This document shows positions 21,596-31,451 of a stretch of DNA of 64,000 nucleotides, piece by piece. The notes beneath the pieces are model-generated. The model was given only the letters and a program-made list of their open reading frames with translations, did not search any database and was not told the DNA's origin. The translations under genes and the position numbers were made by a program. The stretch is taken from the NCBI GenBank assembly GCA_001970955.1, contig MPUH01000078.1, positions 1-64,000 on the forward strand. The letters are read 5' to 3'. This DNA comes from Stentor coeruleus. Taxonomy: Eukaryota; Ciliophora; Heterotrichea; Heterotrichida; Stentoridae. Position 1 is the stretch's first letter. Every line of letters begins with the position of its first letter.

Positions 21596-22277
21596 TTATT
21601 ATATGCCTTATATTGTATATATTTTTAACTATAGATTACTTTGATTATATATTTTCATCTAAAACAAGACAAAGATAGATAAAAGAAGATAACTTAAAGA
21701 TCATGAATAATATTATGAAAACCCTTTGACATAAAATAATAACAAATTATATACAATTTTTTACCTTGTAGAGATAAATAATAATGGAATAATTTATATA
21801 AATATATACTGATTAGACATTTATCCTTATCTTCATCAAATAGTCATTGTCAAATTCTAATGATTTATTATTATAATATCTTATGGGTTTATATAATAAA
21901 TCAATTACATAAAAAAAAATCAAAGGTAATTAATATTTGGTAATACAAAGAAAATCATCTATATCATTTAATAACCATCTTTAAATCTCTAAACTCAAAA
22001 ACTCAAAAACTCAAAAAAAAATCTGTGATATTATAAAACCAAAAGAAAAAAATATTAAATTTATATAAGAAAAACTAAAAACTTCATATAAAACTTATAA
22101 CTTCACCTTTATTTATAAATCCTATTAAAATTATATCTTTATTTTCCCCAATAGTGAACATAATTATTATCAACCTAAAAATTCTTAACATCATCTATCA
22201 TAACTATAAAAACTTAAAAAACTCCTATCAAAATGATTATCATAATAATCCTAAACCCATAATTAAAATCTGCAAAA
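21596..22277. other. AT-rich divergent spacer
   Basis: No gene is seen. A short run of actcaaaa units (about 21,993-22,017) is the only repeat. Both flanking genes start from this spacer, so it must hold two promoters, but no defined motif stands out. Confidence 0.55.
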
Positions 22278-22784
22278 ATGATTCCACTCTCACGAACCTT
22301 CGCAGGAAAAACGGCACACTACTCTCCAGATGGTTATGGAAGAGACTCTTACATCCTTACCGACAACGGGGGGATTTTTAAAAAAGGTTTCATAACTGCT
22401 CTATCAAAAAATCATCCAAATCCAAACAATTCTCCTCCACGTCAACCTCGTATATATGCAAAGCTTGCCAGATATTCATCAAATGGTACAGGTCGTGACT
22501 CATATATAAACATCAATAGTGGTGGTTTATTATCACAATATGGTTCAAAACCATTCCATACAACATTACGAAAATGGTCTCCAATAAAACTTATAAACAC
22601 TAATGATATGCTATATAAAACTCAGCATAAATGGCTTATGTCAAGATCAAGAAAAAATCCTGGACAAGAAGCAATGACATCAAGATTAAGTGCCCCAAAA
22701 AGTCGATTGTCGGACTCTCCTCAGAAATCTTCAGTAACATCTAAAAGACTTATCCTTCCTAATTTATATGCTAAAAATGCATAA
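22278..22784 (+). CDS. Small protein with two GRDSYI repeats
   Basis: A 168-residue single-exon protein starting at the ATG at 22278. Two copies of one motif are obvious: AHYSPDGYGRDSYILTDNGG and ARYSSNGTGRDSYININSGG, about 55 residues apart. The rest is basic and Ser/Pro-rich, with no signal peptide or membrane segment. I have the impression of having seen G-x-GRD-(S/T)-YI followed by an N-GG in uncharacterised protist proteins, but I do not know a function. The C-terminus (SRLSAPKSRLSDSPQKSS) looks disordered and phosphorylatable. It is encoded convergently with PKG, 20 bp away. Confidence 0.75.
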   Translation: MIPLSRTFAGKTAHYSPDGYGRDSYILTDNGGIFKKGFITALSKNHPNPNNSPPRQPRIYAKLARYSSNGTGRDSYININSGGLLSQYGSKPFHTTLRKWSPIKLINTNDMLYKTQHKWLMSRSRKNPGQEAMTSRLSAPKSRLSDSPQKSSVTSKRLILPNLYAKNA

Positions 22785-22804
22785 TATTATAGTAGCTTAT
22801 TACA

Positions 22805-25477
22805 CTAGAAATCTATATCCCATTTGGAACTAGATTTTCTTGATGGTTCAGGAAGGTTGTCAGTTTCTTCTTTGGCTAGAAAACCATCTAAGGATCGATC
22901 TCTCATATGTTCTAAAATTAAATCAGGATCAAGTTTCTTAACTTTAGGTATATATGGAGATTTTATATCTTTAGATAAAAGTTTTTCCCAGTCTATAAAA
23001 GAAAACCAAGGATGTGATTTGAGCTTTTCAAACCCAGCACCCATACGTAATGAAGGGTTTTTATTAAGAAGTTGATCAATAACAGATTTTACTTCAGTTA
23101 TTGACTTTTGTAATCTTGGGTATCTAAGCCTTGCTGTTAAGACAATTTCATATACAATCATAGGATCTTCTTCTTCTTCAGCAAAAGGGACTTTTTCAAA
23201 TAATAATTCATAAAGGACGATACCTAAACTCCAATAATCAACAGCTACTGAATAACCTTTTCTAAGAATCACTTCTGGGGCCATATAATGAGGTGTACCT
23301 ACTATAGTATAAGTCCTTCCATTGACAATTTTGGCTGTGCCAAAATCAATAAGTTTTAAATACCCTTCTTCATCAACAACTACATTTTCAGGCTTCAGAT
23401 CTCTATAGATTATATCCCTATCATGAAGATGCTGGAGAATGACTATAAAACAAGCTGCGTAAAAACGTGAATCTTCTTCAGAAACCACAGGCATTTTCCT
23501 TATAACATCAAACAAATCCATTCCTCTAACATACTCAAGGACAAAATATACACGTTTATGATCTTTAAGGGTTTTAACTAGTTTCATAATAAAAATATGG
23601 TCTAATTGCATAAGTACTTTTCTTTCTAAAATCAAACTTTCTTGTAGTTCATAAGCATGAATTTTTCTCCGATCCACAGTTTTTAGCGCATAAAAAATTT
23701 TCTTAGTCTTATGAACTGTTAAGAAAACATTACCAAACATTCCTTTTCCAAGCATTTTCACACAGGATAAGTCTTCTAAAGTTAAATTATCATCTTGAAG
23801 CTCAATCCTTTTTATCAACTGAGTCCTAAGCCCTTGGTCAATAATCCTCATAAAATCTACTTGAAATAACACCCAACATTCCATATTTCCACAAGCAATA
23901 ACTGTAGCTGTGCGTTTTTGATTAAAAATTACTGACCTTTCCCCAAAATAATCATGTTTAGTAATTGTCCTGACTACATGCGAATCAATACTCACTTCAA
24001 CTTTACCAGTTTTAACTATATAAAAAGCATCACCATCACTGTTTTGTTCCACAATCACTTGTCCATGAGCGTATTTTTCAATTTTTAAAGCTGCTAATAA
24101 AGAGTAAATTTTATCATTGCTAAGTCCTCTAAAAAGCTGAACATGTTTTAAAATAACAAATGCTTGATTATTATCAGTAACTAACTGATATTTCCCCCCA
24201 ATACTCTTTTCGAACTCAGATTTTGTAATTATGGCGATATCGGTTTCCCCATCAACTATAAGATCGTATTCATATTTCTTATCCTCATCTTCTTCAATAA
24301 TATCTTCAGCTCCTAAACAAGTGAATTTCTCATAAGTATCAGCGCCACTGAGGATTTTACCTTTGAGAATCATGACTAGGATTGAACTTTTAACAGTCCC
24401 AGCTTCAATCAGAATATCCCCAGACTGGTATTTTTTTATTTCCATAGCATTGATAAGATTTTCTGCTTGAACACTTGAAAGCTTATTAAGAGTATCATTT
24501 TTTTCTATAATAATTGATTGAGAATTCTTGAATATTATCGCTTGCAACTGTGATCCAAGTGCTGTGTTAAGATTTTCTCTATCAATACATAAACATTTTA
24601 CATTAGTCACAGCTATGCAAGTTGCTGTTCTAGGACTATTATATATAAGAGCCTGTTCTCCAAAATATTCACCTTTGACAAATTTCTTAATCTCAACATC
24701 TTTTCTTGTACACGAAACAATACCTTCTTTAATAATAAACAATAAATCCCCAATATCCCCTTCTTTAACAACAACTTGTCCTGGAGCATAATTAGAAGTA
24801 ACTAATGATCCAACAAGTGATTCTATTTGTCCAGGTTTTAGAATAGCGAAAACTGAAACACTTTCAATAAAAGCTTTGTTTTCTTGATATTGCTTAACAT
24901 TTAGATCTTCTATGATTTTTTTAAATGAGTTACGGTCTAAGCCCCAAAGAGTTGCTGGGGTTAAAGTATTTACTGTTGCTGTACGTGGAGAATCATGCAT
25001 TAAAGCTAATTCACCAAATCCTTGACCTTCAGTGATTGTGTTGATTCGGATATCATTGACTAAGACTTCAAGTAAACCTGAGGAGACAATAAAAAAACTA
25101 GTTCCTGGCTGGTTTTGACGAAATATGACTTGATTTGATGTTAATGTATAAAGTTTCATAGCTTGGATGACAGCTTTTTTCTGGTCTTGTGTCAGAGTTG
25201 TGAATATAAAATGCTTTTCAAAGGATTTTTCTATGATTTCCACGTCGCGAGAAGATTTTTTGGCTTCTTTAACTTGTGCTGTGGGAGCATCCATTACTGG
25301 TATTGAACCTTTTCGTACCTCCAGTAAAGCCCCTTTTTGCTTGGTTTTTGAAATTCTTTGACGCATAATTTCCCCTTCGATTTGTTTTCCTTCTGCATTT
25401 GTTAGGATTTTTTTGCCTATGATTATTGGTTGGATTTTATTTTCTCCTGATTGACCTTTAAGAGAGCAACTTCCCAT
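22805..25477 (-). CDS. cGMP-dependent protein kinase with four CNB domains (alveolate PKG type)
   Basis: An 890-residue AGC kinase. The N-terminus MGSCSLKG is a good myristoylation plus palmitoylation site, implying membrane anchoring. Four cyclic-nucleotide-binding folds follow. CNB-A has FGELALMHDSPRTAT at 154-168, CNB-B has FGEQALIYNSPRTAT at 272-286, CNB-C (about 330-430) has lost the cassette, and CNB-D has FGERSVIFNQKRTAT at 511-525. The kinase domain shows LGKGMFGNVF (576-585), the VAIK-type Lys near 599, YRDLKPEN, DFGTAK and GTPHYMAPE, then an AGC tail. Three live cassettes plus a degenerate third domain is the plan of apicomplexan PKG. Substrates are unknown. The enzyme presumably transmits cGMP signals for motility or cortical responses. 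Confidence 0.95.
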   Translation of the reverse strand: MGSCSLKGQSGENKIQPIIIGKKILTNAEGKQIEGEIMRQRISKTKQKGALLEVRKGSIPVMDAPTAQVKEAKKSSRDVEIIEKSFEKHFIFTTLTQDQKKAVIQAMKLYTLTSNQVIFRQNQPGTSFFIVSSGLLEVLVNDIRINTITEGQGFGELALMHDSPRTATVNTLTPATLWGLDRNSFKKIIEDLNVKQYQENKAFIESVSVFAILKPGQIESLVGSLVTSNYAPGQVVVKEGDIGDLLFIIKEGIVSCTRKDVEIKKFVKGEYFGEQALIYNSPRTATCIAVTNVKCLCIDRENLNTALGSQLQAIIFKNSQSIIIEKNDTLNKLSSVQAENLINAMEIKKYQSGDILIEAGTVKSSILVMILKGKILSGADTYEKFTCLGAEDIIEEDEDKKYEYDLIVDGETDIAIITKSEFEKSIGGKYQLVTDNNQAFVILKHVQLFRGLSNDKIYSLLAALKIEKYAHGQVIVEQNSDGDAFYIVKTGKVEVSIDSHVVRTITKHDYFGERSVIFNQKRTATVIACGNMECWVLFQVDFMRIIDQGLRTQLIKRIELQDDNLTLEDLSCVKMLGKGMFGNVFLTVHKTKKIFYALKTVDRRKIHAYELQESLILERKVLMQLDHIFIMKLVKTLKDHKRVYFVLEYVRGMDLFDVIRKMPVVSEEDSRFYAACFIVILQHLHDRDIIYRDLKPENVVVDEEGYLKLIDFGTAKIVNGRTYTIVGTPHYMAPEVILRKGYSVAVDYWSLGIVLYELLFEKVPFAEEEEDPMIVYEIVLTARLRYPRLQKSITEVKSVIDQLLNKNPSLRMGAGFEKLKSHPWFSFIDWEKLLSKDIKSPYIPKVKKLDPDLILEHMRDRSLDGFLAKEETDNLPEPSRKSSSKWDIDF

Positions 25478-26169
25478 TATATATATTTAAGATGATAAAA
25501 TTATGAGTTTATTGTTTAGGTATTGATTATGATATAGAAGTTTTTTTAAGGGTTTTTAAGAGAAAGAGAAGATGATGTTGGGTAATGAGATTAGGATAAT
25601 AACTGTTGATGATTATTTATAAGTAAATTTTGAAGTGTAGGTTTAGGGTTTAGAAATAGAAGGGCTGAGTTTTTTAATAATAAAAAAAGTTAGATTGATG
25701 ATTTGAGAAGTTTAGAGGGGTTTTATAAGGATTATTATTAGAATATTAGATTTGAAGAAAATTTAGAAAGGAATGATGATAAATGTGAGTATAAGAGACG
25801 ATTATGAGATGATGATTTAGTTTAGTGTGGGATTTAAGATTATAATATATTTATTATGATTATTATTTTAATATAAATTGTAAGATTATACTTAAGGTTG
25901 AAACATTTTTTAGCTGAAGTTTTTGATATAACTAAACCTCTTCGATAAAAATTGTAAATAAACTTTAAAAGTCCTACCATATAAAATGTCATATTTCAAC
26001 ATGGATCATCTAAAAGCCTAACTAATAATCCAAACTAAATTGATCTAAAAAAGTCATATAATTATCTTATTCTCTCTATAATAAATCCATTACCTATAAA
26101 AAGTTTGATAAAATTACAATACTTATAATGAATATGTAAGTAATTTTAATCGGCCTATATTTTATCTAA
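25478..26169. promoter_or_regulatory. Divergent spacer with sharp G-to-C strand flip
   Basis: This spacer must contain the promoters of PKG (leftward) and of the phosphatase (rightward). By direct count, 25561-25800 holds 61 G and 3 C on the + strand, whereas 25921-26160 holds 17 G and 36 C. No TATA-like or palindromic site stands out. A TTTAGGG doublet occurs at about 25,642-25,652 in the G-rich half. Confidence 0.6.
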
Positions 26170-27045
26170 ATGGACCCTGTTGAATGTTTCAATGACTCTC
26201 ATCTGTTGCACTTCCAGTTTATTTTCAACATTTTCCAGCATTACCATGGCCGAACTAAACACTTTGACATCAGAAACTCAGAAGAGTTCCGGTTAATCCA
26301 TCTACCTTTATCTGTTTTGGTCCCAAGTGAAAATCTTATGGCTGAAACAACTCTCAGTGATATATCTAAAATAACAGATACTAGCAAGCTAAGAAGGCAG
26401 TGTATCATCATATCTTTTACATTGGATTATATAGACCAAGCTGAAATACTTAGAAAAATCCTACTAAGAAATAAATGTAAAGAAATCCATATGCTTGGAG
26501 ATATTGAAGAATATATGATCAGGTATAGTTTTTTATTAGATGGACCAAGGGTTAAAGAATATCCTAATGAAATAATCCCAGGGTTTTTATATCTAGGGTC
26601 TGAGGAACAGGCACATAACCCTCATGTTATCCAGAATTTGAAAATTACGCATATTGTCAATGCGACTAAAGGAAGTGCGAATAAGTTTTCTAATGTAAAA
26701 TACTGTAAGGTTACAGTTGTAGATCAAGAAGATGAGAAAATTTGTAGGTTTTTTCAGAAGGCTTATGAGTTTGTAGAAACTGCTATGCATGAAAATCAAC
26801 TTGGGGCTAGTAATGTTGTATTAGTTCATTGTGCGCTTGGAGTTTCGAGATCAGCGACTTTAGTTGTTATGTTTTTAATGAGGACTTTTGGACTGTCTCT
26901 TGAAGAAGGGATGGATTTTCTTAAGAAACATAGGAATAGAGCTGAACCAAATCCTGGGTTTCTGAAACAACTTGAAGACTTTTATGATAATAGCTTTAAG
27001 TTCTTGAAAACTTATGCGGGAAACCAGTTGAAAGATTTAGAATGA
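26170..27045 (+). CDS. Dual-specificity phosphatase with N-terminal rhodanese-like domain
   Basis: A 291-residue protein. Residues 1-125 form a rhodanese/CH2-like domain (HFDIRNSEEFRLIHLPLSV) without an obvious active cysteine, as in MAP-kinase phosphatases and STYXL1. The catalytic domain (about 135-285) begins NEIIPGFLYLGSEEQAHNPH and has the signature VHCALGVSRSAT with nucleophile Cys221, Arg227 and Ser228. The upstream VVDQED supplies the general-acid Asp. All catalytic residues are present, so it should dephosphorylate Ser/Thr/Tyr residues, plausibly on a MAP kinase. It starts at the ATG at 26170 and stops at TGA. A perfect inverted repeat lies 2 nt past the stop. Confidence 0.93.
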   Translation: MDPVECFNDSHLLHFQFIFNIFQHYHGRTKHFDIRNSEEFRLIHLPLSVLVPSENLMAETTLSDISKITDTSKLRRQCIIISFTLDYIDQAEILRKILLRNKCKEIHMLGDIEEYMIRYSFLLDGPRVKEYPNEIIPGFLYLGSEEQAHNPHVIQNLKITHIVNATKGSANKFSNVKYCKVTVVDQEDEKICRFFQKAYEFVETAMHENQLGASNVVLVHCALGVSRSATLVVMFLMRTFGLSLEEGMDFLKKHRNRAEPNPGFLKQLEDFYDNSFKFLKTYAGNQLKDLE

Positions 27046-27046
27046 A

Positions 27047-27066
27047 GTTAATTAATTTTAATTAAC
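27047..27066. repeat. Perfect inverted repeat just after the phosphatase stop codon
   Basis: GTTAATTAA and TTAATTAAC are separated by 2 nt and start 2 nt after the TGA. It could form a hairpin in the 3' UTR. In such AT-rich DNA chance is also possible. Confidence 0.5.
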
Positions 27067-27711
27067 AATTATTAGACTTTAGGGTTGGAGTTTGTTTAAA
27101 GATTATAGGTTTTGAGAAGTTTTAGGAGGCTTTAGGAAGTTTTAAAAGGTTGGGGTTAGAATAGGTTTTTTGAAATTGAGGATTATGTTAAAGAAATGAA
27201 GATTTGTGTATGACAATTGAATTTTCTTATAATTTTTTGTGGTAGAATTTTGATGAATATCGAAGGTTAGTTTTTGGGTTGGTTTTAGGATTTATGTTGG
27301 GTTTAGATTGTGAGATGCTTTTTGATTTAAAACCGGAAAATTTACTGGAAGTTTAAGAGATATACAGATTGAGAGCTTTGGAAGAAGTTATTTAGCATAA
27401 TTTAGAATAAATAAGAGATGATGAATTATTGTATTAGAAATATGGGATATTTGCTAGTTTTTATATGAGAAATATTTTTAAAGGTTATGTAATAGTTTAT
27501 ATATTTATGGCATCATACCAAAATGCTAAAATTTATNAGATGATGAATTATTGTATTAGAAATATGGGATATTTGCTAGTTTTTATATGAGAAATATTTT
27601 TAAAGGTTATGTGTATCCAAGCAAAACATGGGAAATTTGTCCCAATAATCATTCAAGACCCTTAAAAAATGATATATAAGCCTTTATATTCTATCTTAAG
27701 TCTTAACTAAT
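27067..27711. other. Spacer between convergent genes, contains an assembly seam
   Basis: The left part (to about 27,360) is G-rich and C-poor on the + strand, and the last 100 bases are C-rich. There is no gene. It holds the second N-flanking duplication. Confidence 0.6.
27416..27612. repeat. Assembly seam: 75-bp exact direct repeat around an N
   Basis: Bases 27416-27490 recur exactly at 27538-27612, directly right of the N at 27537. The 46 bases between the first copy and the N are unique. This is the same layout as the seams at 15.4 kb and 43.3 kb. Confidence 0.85.
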
Positions 27712-28656
27712 TTAAGCCTCTAAAGCTAGGAGCATTTTCCCAATATAAACTCCAGCGTTTTCCCAGTCCATCATTCTGTAATTCAATCTGGCAGTGTTGA
27801 AGTCTTTCAAATCCGCACCATTGAGGACAATTGTGCGCTTATGAATATAAAGACTGTATGGGTTAGCAAGAGCTTCCAATTGAGGCATGAAATAACTGCT
27901 AAGGTCGAAGCCAGAGCATCTGTTGAATTCACCAAACAGAGTATCTAAGGCATTAGATAAAGTGAGTAACGATGAAGAAACTTCTCCAAATGTGATTTCA
28001 GAGTTGAAAGCCTCATCAAAAATTTCAGCAGCACCAGATTCTTCAACGCAGTCAAAAATCGGCAAACTAGTCGACTTGGCAATCCCTTTCAGAACATTAC
28101 CAACAGCCGAAGAAGAAATTTTAGGCTTAGGTGGTGGAATATAAGCAATCTCAAATCCAGCTTTTCCACAATAGAACCCAAACTCATAATAAAGTCCATA
28201 TTCCCAAGCTCCCATCGCATAGCTTACATCAGCAAAAATATCTTGCCCATTAACAATAAGATTTTCTCCTACATGATAAATAACACTTAATGGGTGTTCC
28301 CATGCTAAAACCATTCTTGCAATAGCATCACCAAGTTCAACACTAGCTGGTTTACATTTTAATATCCAATCAGGAAGTTCTTTATAAGCTAAGCCTAAAT
28401 GTGCCATAGCTTGAACTTTACTAATGTATGTATTTTCTAAATAATCTTTGGCTGCTATTTCAAGGTTTAAACCCATATAAGCTGTATCACTTATACAAGG
28501 GGCAACATCTGTTGCATTAATGTCAGCACCCATACCAACTAGAACTCCACCTATGATTTCCATGACTTCATTAAAGGTTATCCCTAGTCTTTTCTTGTCA
28601 GAAAGACTTGAACCAAGACATAAAGTGCTTAGTAGCAAAATGGCCACAACTTTCAT
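27712..28656 (-). CDS. Secreted or vacuolar protein of unknown function
   Basis: A 314-residue protein with a clear signal peptide (MKVVAILLLSTLCLGSSLS), no other membrane segment and about seven cysteines in the mature part. It appears to contain two related halves. Each has a DC or PC...A segment (VAPCISDTAYMGLNLEIAAK; PIFDCVEESGAAEIFDEAFN), and towards its end a YGLYYEFGFYCGKAGFEI or WENAGVYIGKMLLAL helix of the pattern G-x(2,4)-GK. Codon use is less AT-biased than that of its neighbours, as often seen in highly expressed genes. I do not recognise the family. Extracellular, granule or food-vacuole location is inferred from the signal peptide. Confidence 0.8.
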   Translation of the reverse strand: MKVVAILLLSTLCLGSSLSDKKRLGITFNEVMEIIGGVLVGMGADINATDVAPCISDTAYMGLNLEIAAKDYLENTYISKVQAMAHLGLAYKELPDWILKCKPASVELGDAIARMVLAWEHPLSVIYHVGENLIVNGQDIFADVSYAMGAWEYGLYYEFGFYCGKAGFEIAYIPPPKPKISSSAVGNVLKGIAKSTSLPIFDCVEESGAAEIFDEAFNSEITFGEVSSSLLTLSNALDTLFGEFNRCSGFDLSSYFMPQLEALANPYSLYIHKRTIVLNGADLKDFNTARLNYRMMDWENAGVYIGKMLLALEA

Positions 28657-29230
28657 TTATTACAACATTTAATTTTGGTTGGGAAGAGTTTAATTTAGTT
28701 TGATAAAGGAAAATTAAGATTTTTTTTTTTGGTTTTAAGACTAGATAAAGGAAATTTTGATATTTTATTGTTGTTTAGGTTTTAGGTTTTGAAATTGTCT
28801 GTAATTTCTGAGGTTTGATATTTGATTTCTGGTGAAAAAAATAGTGGTGGCTGTTGGGGTGATTTTTGATGAAGGATTCTATAGGAAATTTGTGAGGTTT
28901 TTAGTTAAGATTTTGTTGTTGGGCTAGGTAAATGAGTTTTGGGGGTTTTTATAAGGAGTTAGTTTACCCAGTTTTGTTATTAGGTTTTTGTTGAACTTTA
29001 GTATCAGTTTTCATCAAAAATATATTTTCGAAAATTTTAAGGGATTATAATTTGATTTCTGATAAGTGTTTGATTATAAAATATACAGTTCTCAGAGTTG
29101 AGATTTATGTCTTTAAATCGAATCTGATACAATAGTTTTATATTATATTTAAGCAAATCTGAGATACAAAAAAAATATTGAAAAACTACATAGCAAGTTT
29201 AAGACTATAAAATTATATGTTAATTAAGCC
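28657..29230. other. Spacer, G-rich on the + strand in its left half
   Basis: No gene is visible. From 28,660 to 29,000 the + strand is rich in G and T with few C, and towards 29,230 the skew fades. The promoter of the secreted-protein gene must lie in the left half. Confidence 0.55.
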
Positions 29231-29893
29231 TTAAAAAATCATAAGAATCAACCATGCTAGAAACAGATAGAAAAGTAAAACCGGATATTCTGCAAGAGCT
29301 TTTCTTGTAGAAGGTACTAGTCCAGCCATAAACCCAATTGATGAAAAAGTACTCCAGCTCAGTCCTAAAACCACCAAAACCAAGTTGATAAACACAGAAA
29401 TATCTCCAATAAATGCTAGTATCAATGCAGCAATATTCAAAGGAAATAAACAATATCCCAATAGACATACACTATGGAAAAAAGAAACAGTCCCTCCAAG
29501 CAACTGAGCATTTATTGTAACTACAGCAGATCCAATCCACACTACAACAAATACAATACTAAATATCAATGTCCCTGTATCATTACTATATATAAAATAC
29601 TCATCACTTGATAAAGATAATGTTAAAGCTAACATTAAACATAAAATCAATGGTCCCCATAAATCCCAGTCACGAAGCTCTTTGGATTTTTCATCATTAC
29701 TTAATCGAGGAATCATAACACATTTTAGTTTATAACATATTCTTTTTAAATCATGTAGCTAAGTTAAGAATACTATTGTTTGAATTACTGGCTCGTTAAG
29801 ACTGTTTGAATCAGATTGTAAATCAATTTTACCTTGAATACTTTGAGAATTTGATGGACTGTCTATAGGGATATTTCCTTTTAGTTCTGACAT
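29231..29893 (-). CDS. YIPF6: Golgi Yip1-domain protein, YIPF6 type
   Basis: Two exons are joined by a 15-nt intron at 29759-29773 (sense GTATTCTTAACTTAG), giving 215 residues. The ATG at 29893 starts a hydrophilic N-terminus. Across the splice the sequence becomes NEPVIQTILHDLKRICYKLK, aligning with the EEPVKETIMRDLKAVGKKF segment of animal YIPF6. Then come RDWDLWGPLILCLMLALTLS, LLGGTVSFFHSVCLLGYCLF and STRKALAEYPVLLFYLFLAW, the family hallmarks. About five TM segments are visible. YIPF proteins act in ER-Golgi and intra-Golgi traffic with Rab GTPases. The splice is required to obtain the conserved cytosolic stretch, so the model is secure. Confidence 0.93.
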
Positions 29894-30465
29894 TTTATAT
29901 AAAAGGGATTAAGATATTGAGTTTAAGTTATAAAATTTTTAGGATAAGAAATGGGTATTATCGTGAGGGTTTTGAAATTATGATAAAGTTTAAATTTGTG
30001 ATGATATATTGTAAGGATTTTTAATTAATGGTTTTTGTTTGGATGAGGTTTAAGCTTAATAATATGGATTGATATAAGTAGGTAGGGTAATTTATATTTG
30101 TAGAGTTTATAAGGATAAAGTAAAAGCTGTCAGAAACAAAATGCCAGTATGAACAAAAATATGGCTGACGTTGGATTTGTGCATCAAACAAATGATATTA
30201 TCATCTACTTTCTTTATAAATCATATAAAACTAACAAGTTTTTATACCTTAAACAATATATAAGTTTAATCTTAATCCTTAGCTTTTCTTTAAAAAAAAA
30301 TTACTTTTTTCCTATCATTTATCAAATTTCCCTTAAACCTAACTTTTATATTAACACCCTAACACCCTATCCTAAGATAAAATCATTCATCTAACTTATG
30401 ACATCATATAAGTAAATATTTTATTACCATAGCATTTCTTGTTAAAAAAAAAATCACATAAAAAT
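29894..30465. promoter_or_regulatory. Divergent spacer with strand flip and telomere-like tract
   Basis: The left part (29,900-30,120) is G-rich on the + strand. From about 30,200 the strand is C-rich. At 30352-30369 there are 18 bases fitting the repeat (CCCTAACA)n: taaca-ccctaaca-ccctat. A frame at 30149-30394 exists but is low-complexity Leu/Ile/Lys/Tyr and is judged non-coding. Confidence 0.5.
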
Positions 30466-30783
30466 ATGGAAGCTGAAGAACAAGGCATATGGGGAGAAGA
30501 TATAGCAGATGCATTATTTGCTGGTGTAGATTTAAGCAATTTGTCAAATGATTTGGTAGTAAGCTCTTTGTTAGAGTCTCCTGAATATATAGAAGAACTT
30601 CTAGCAGGGAAAACTTTCCCAATGACCAGAAATCAAGTGATAAATCTCTTCCAAGAATATGAGACAGAAAAGCTAATTCCTAAAGAGTTTACTATAAAAA
30701 ACTTAAGTGAAGGTAGTTATACAATTGACCAAGTTACTGAAATGCTTAATAATACTTTTGTCAGAATGCTTCAACACGAATAA
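30466..30783 (+). CDS. Small acidic protein of unknown function
   Basis: A 105-residue protein starting at the ATG at 30466 (MEAEEQGIWGEDIADALFAG) and ending with TAA. It is acidic and likely all-helical, with segments such as ALFAGVDLSNLSNDLVVSSL and TIDQVTEMLNNTFVRMLQHE. It has no signal peptide or membrane segment. I do not recognise the family. Its higher GC than the flanks and the promoter-side C-rich spacer match other genes here, so I accept it as real. Confidence 0.6.
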   Translation: MEAEEQGIWGEDIADALFAGVDLSNLSNDLVVSSLLESPEYIEELLAGKTFPMTRNQVINLFQEYETEKLIPKEFTIKNLSEGSYTIDQVTEMLNNTFVRMLQHE

Positions 30784-31451
30784 ATACGTATATTATTTTT
30801 TATTAATTTAGAATTTTTAAGTAAAAATTGATGAGTTTATGATAAGTTTTAGTTTCAGGATATAAGAAATGTATAGTGAATTGGAAAATTTTAATCTTTT
30901 TAAGAATAATGCTTTTATAATAAATGCTTGGAAATACTTTAATATGAAGGCTGTGAGGAAATATAATCATAGAGAAAAGTAGTTTTTTTTTTTGATTAAG
31001 ATGAGTGTCTATGCTAATAATTTTGTATGGAAAAAGTTTATTATGTTAAAGTTGTATTAAGAAAATAGTTTTTTAAACTATAAAATTAAAGTAATTTATT
31101 TGCTACATAAAAAACATTAGCCTATATAACTATATTAATATCATGGAACTATATTAAATAAACAATCATAACATCTAAACTTCTAACATAACACATAATA
31201 TTTTAATCTAAAAATATTACCCAAAATCTTATAATATATCATAAAACAACCTGCATAAAATCCTTAAAAACCTACATTTTCCACATCCAATCTTAATTTT
31301 CTAAGCCTGTTAACCTTATTTATAAACCCCAACTTAAAAAAATCTAATAAAATCATAGTATCCTTAAATTTTCTTTTAACTCCTCAATAATCCTCAACTC
31401 AGCCTCAAAATTTCTACTTACCTTAATCTAATAAACATATTTTAATAATAA
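30784..31451. other. Convergent spacer with strand flip
   Basis: The + strand is G-rich to about 31,050 and C-rich and nearly G-free from about 31,090 to 31,440. There is no gene or RNA. Both neighbours end here, so the flip is not a promoter feature. Confidence 0.6.

Noticed and set aside
30149-30394. 81-codon open frame on the + strand
   Set aside because: Composition is low-complexity Leu/Ile/Lys/Tyr/Phe as expected from AT-rich DNA. It lies in the C-rich promoter spacer, with no domain, no splice link and no GC rise.
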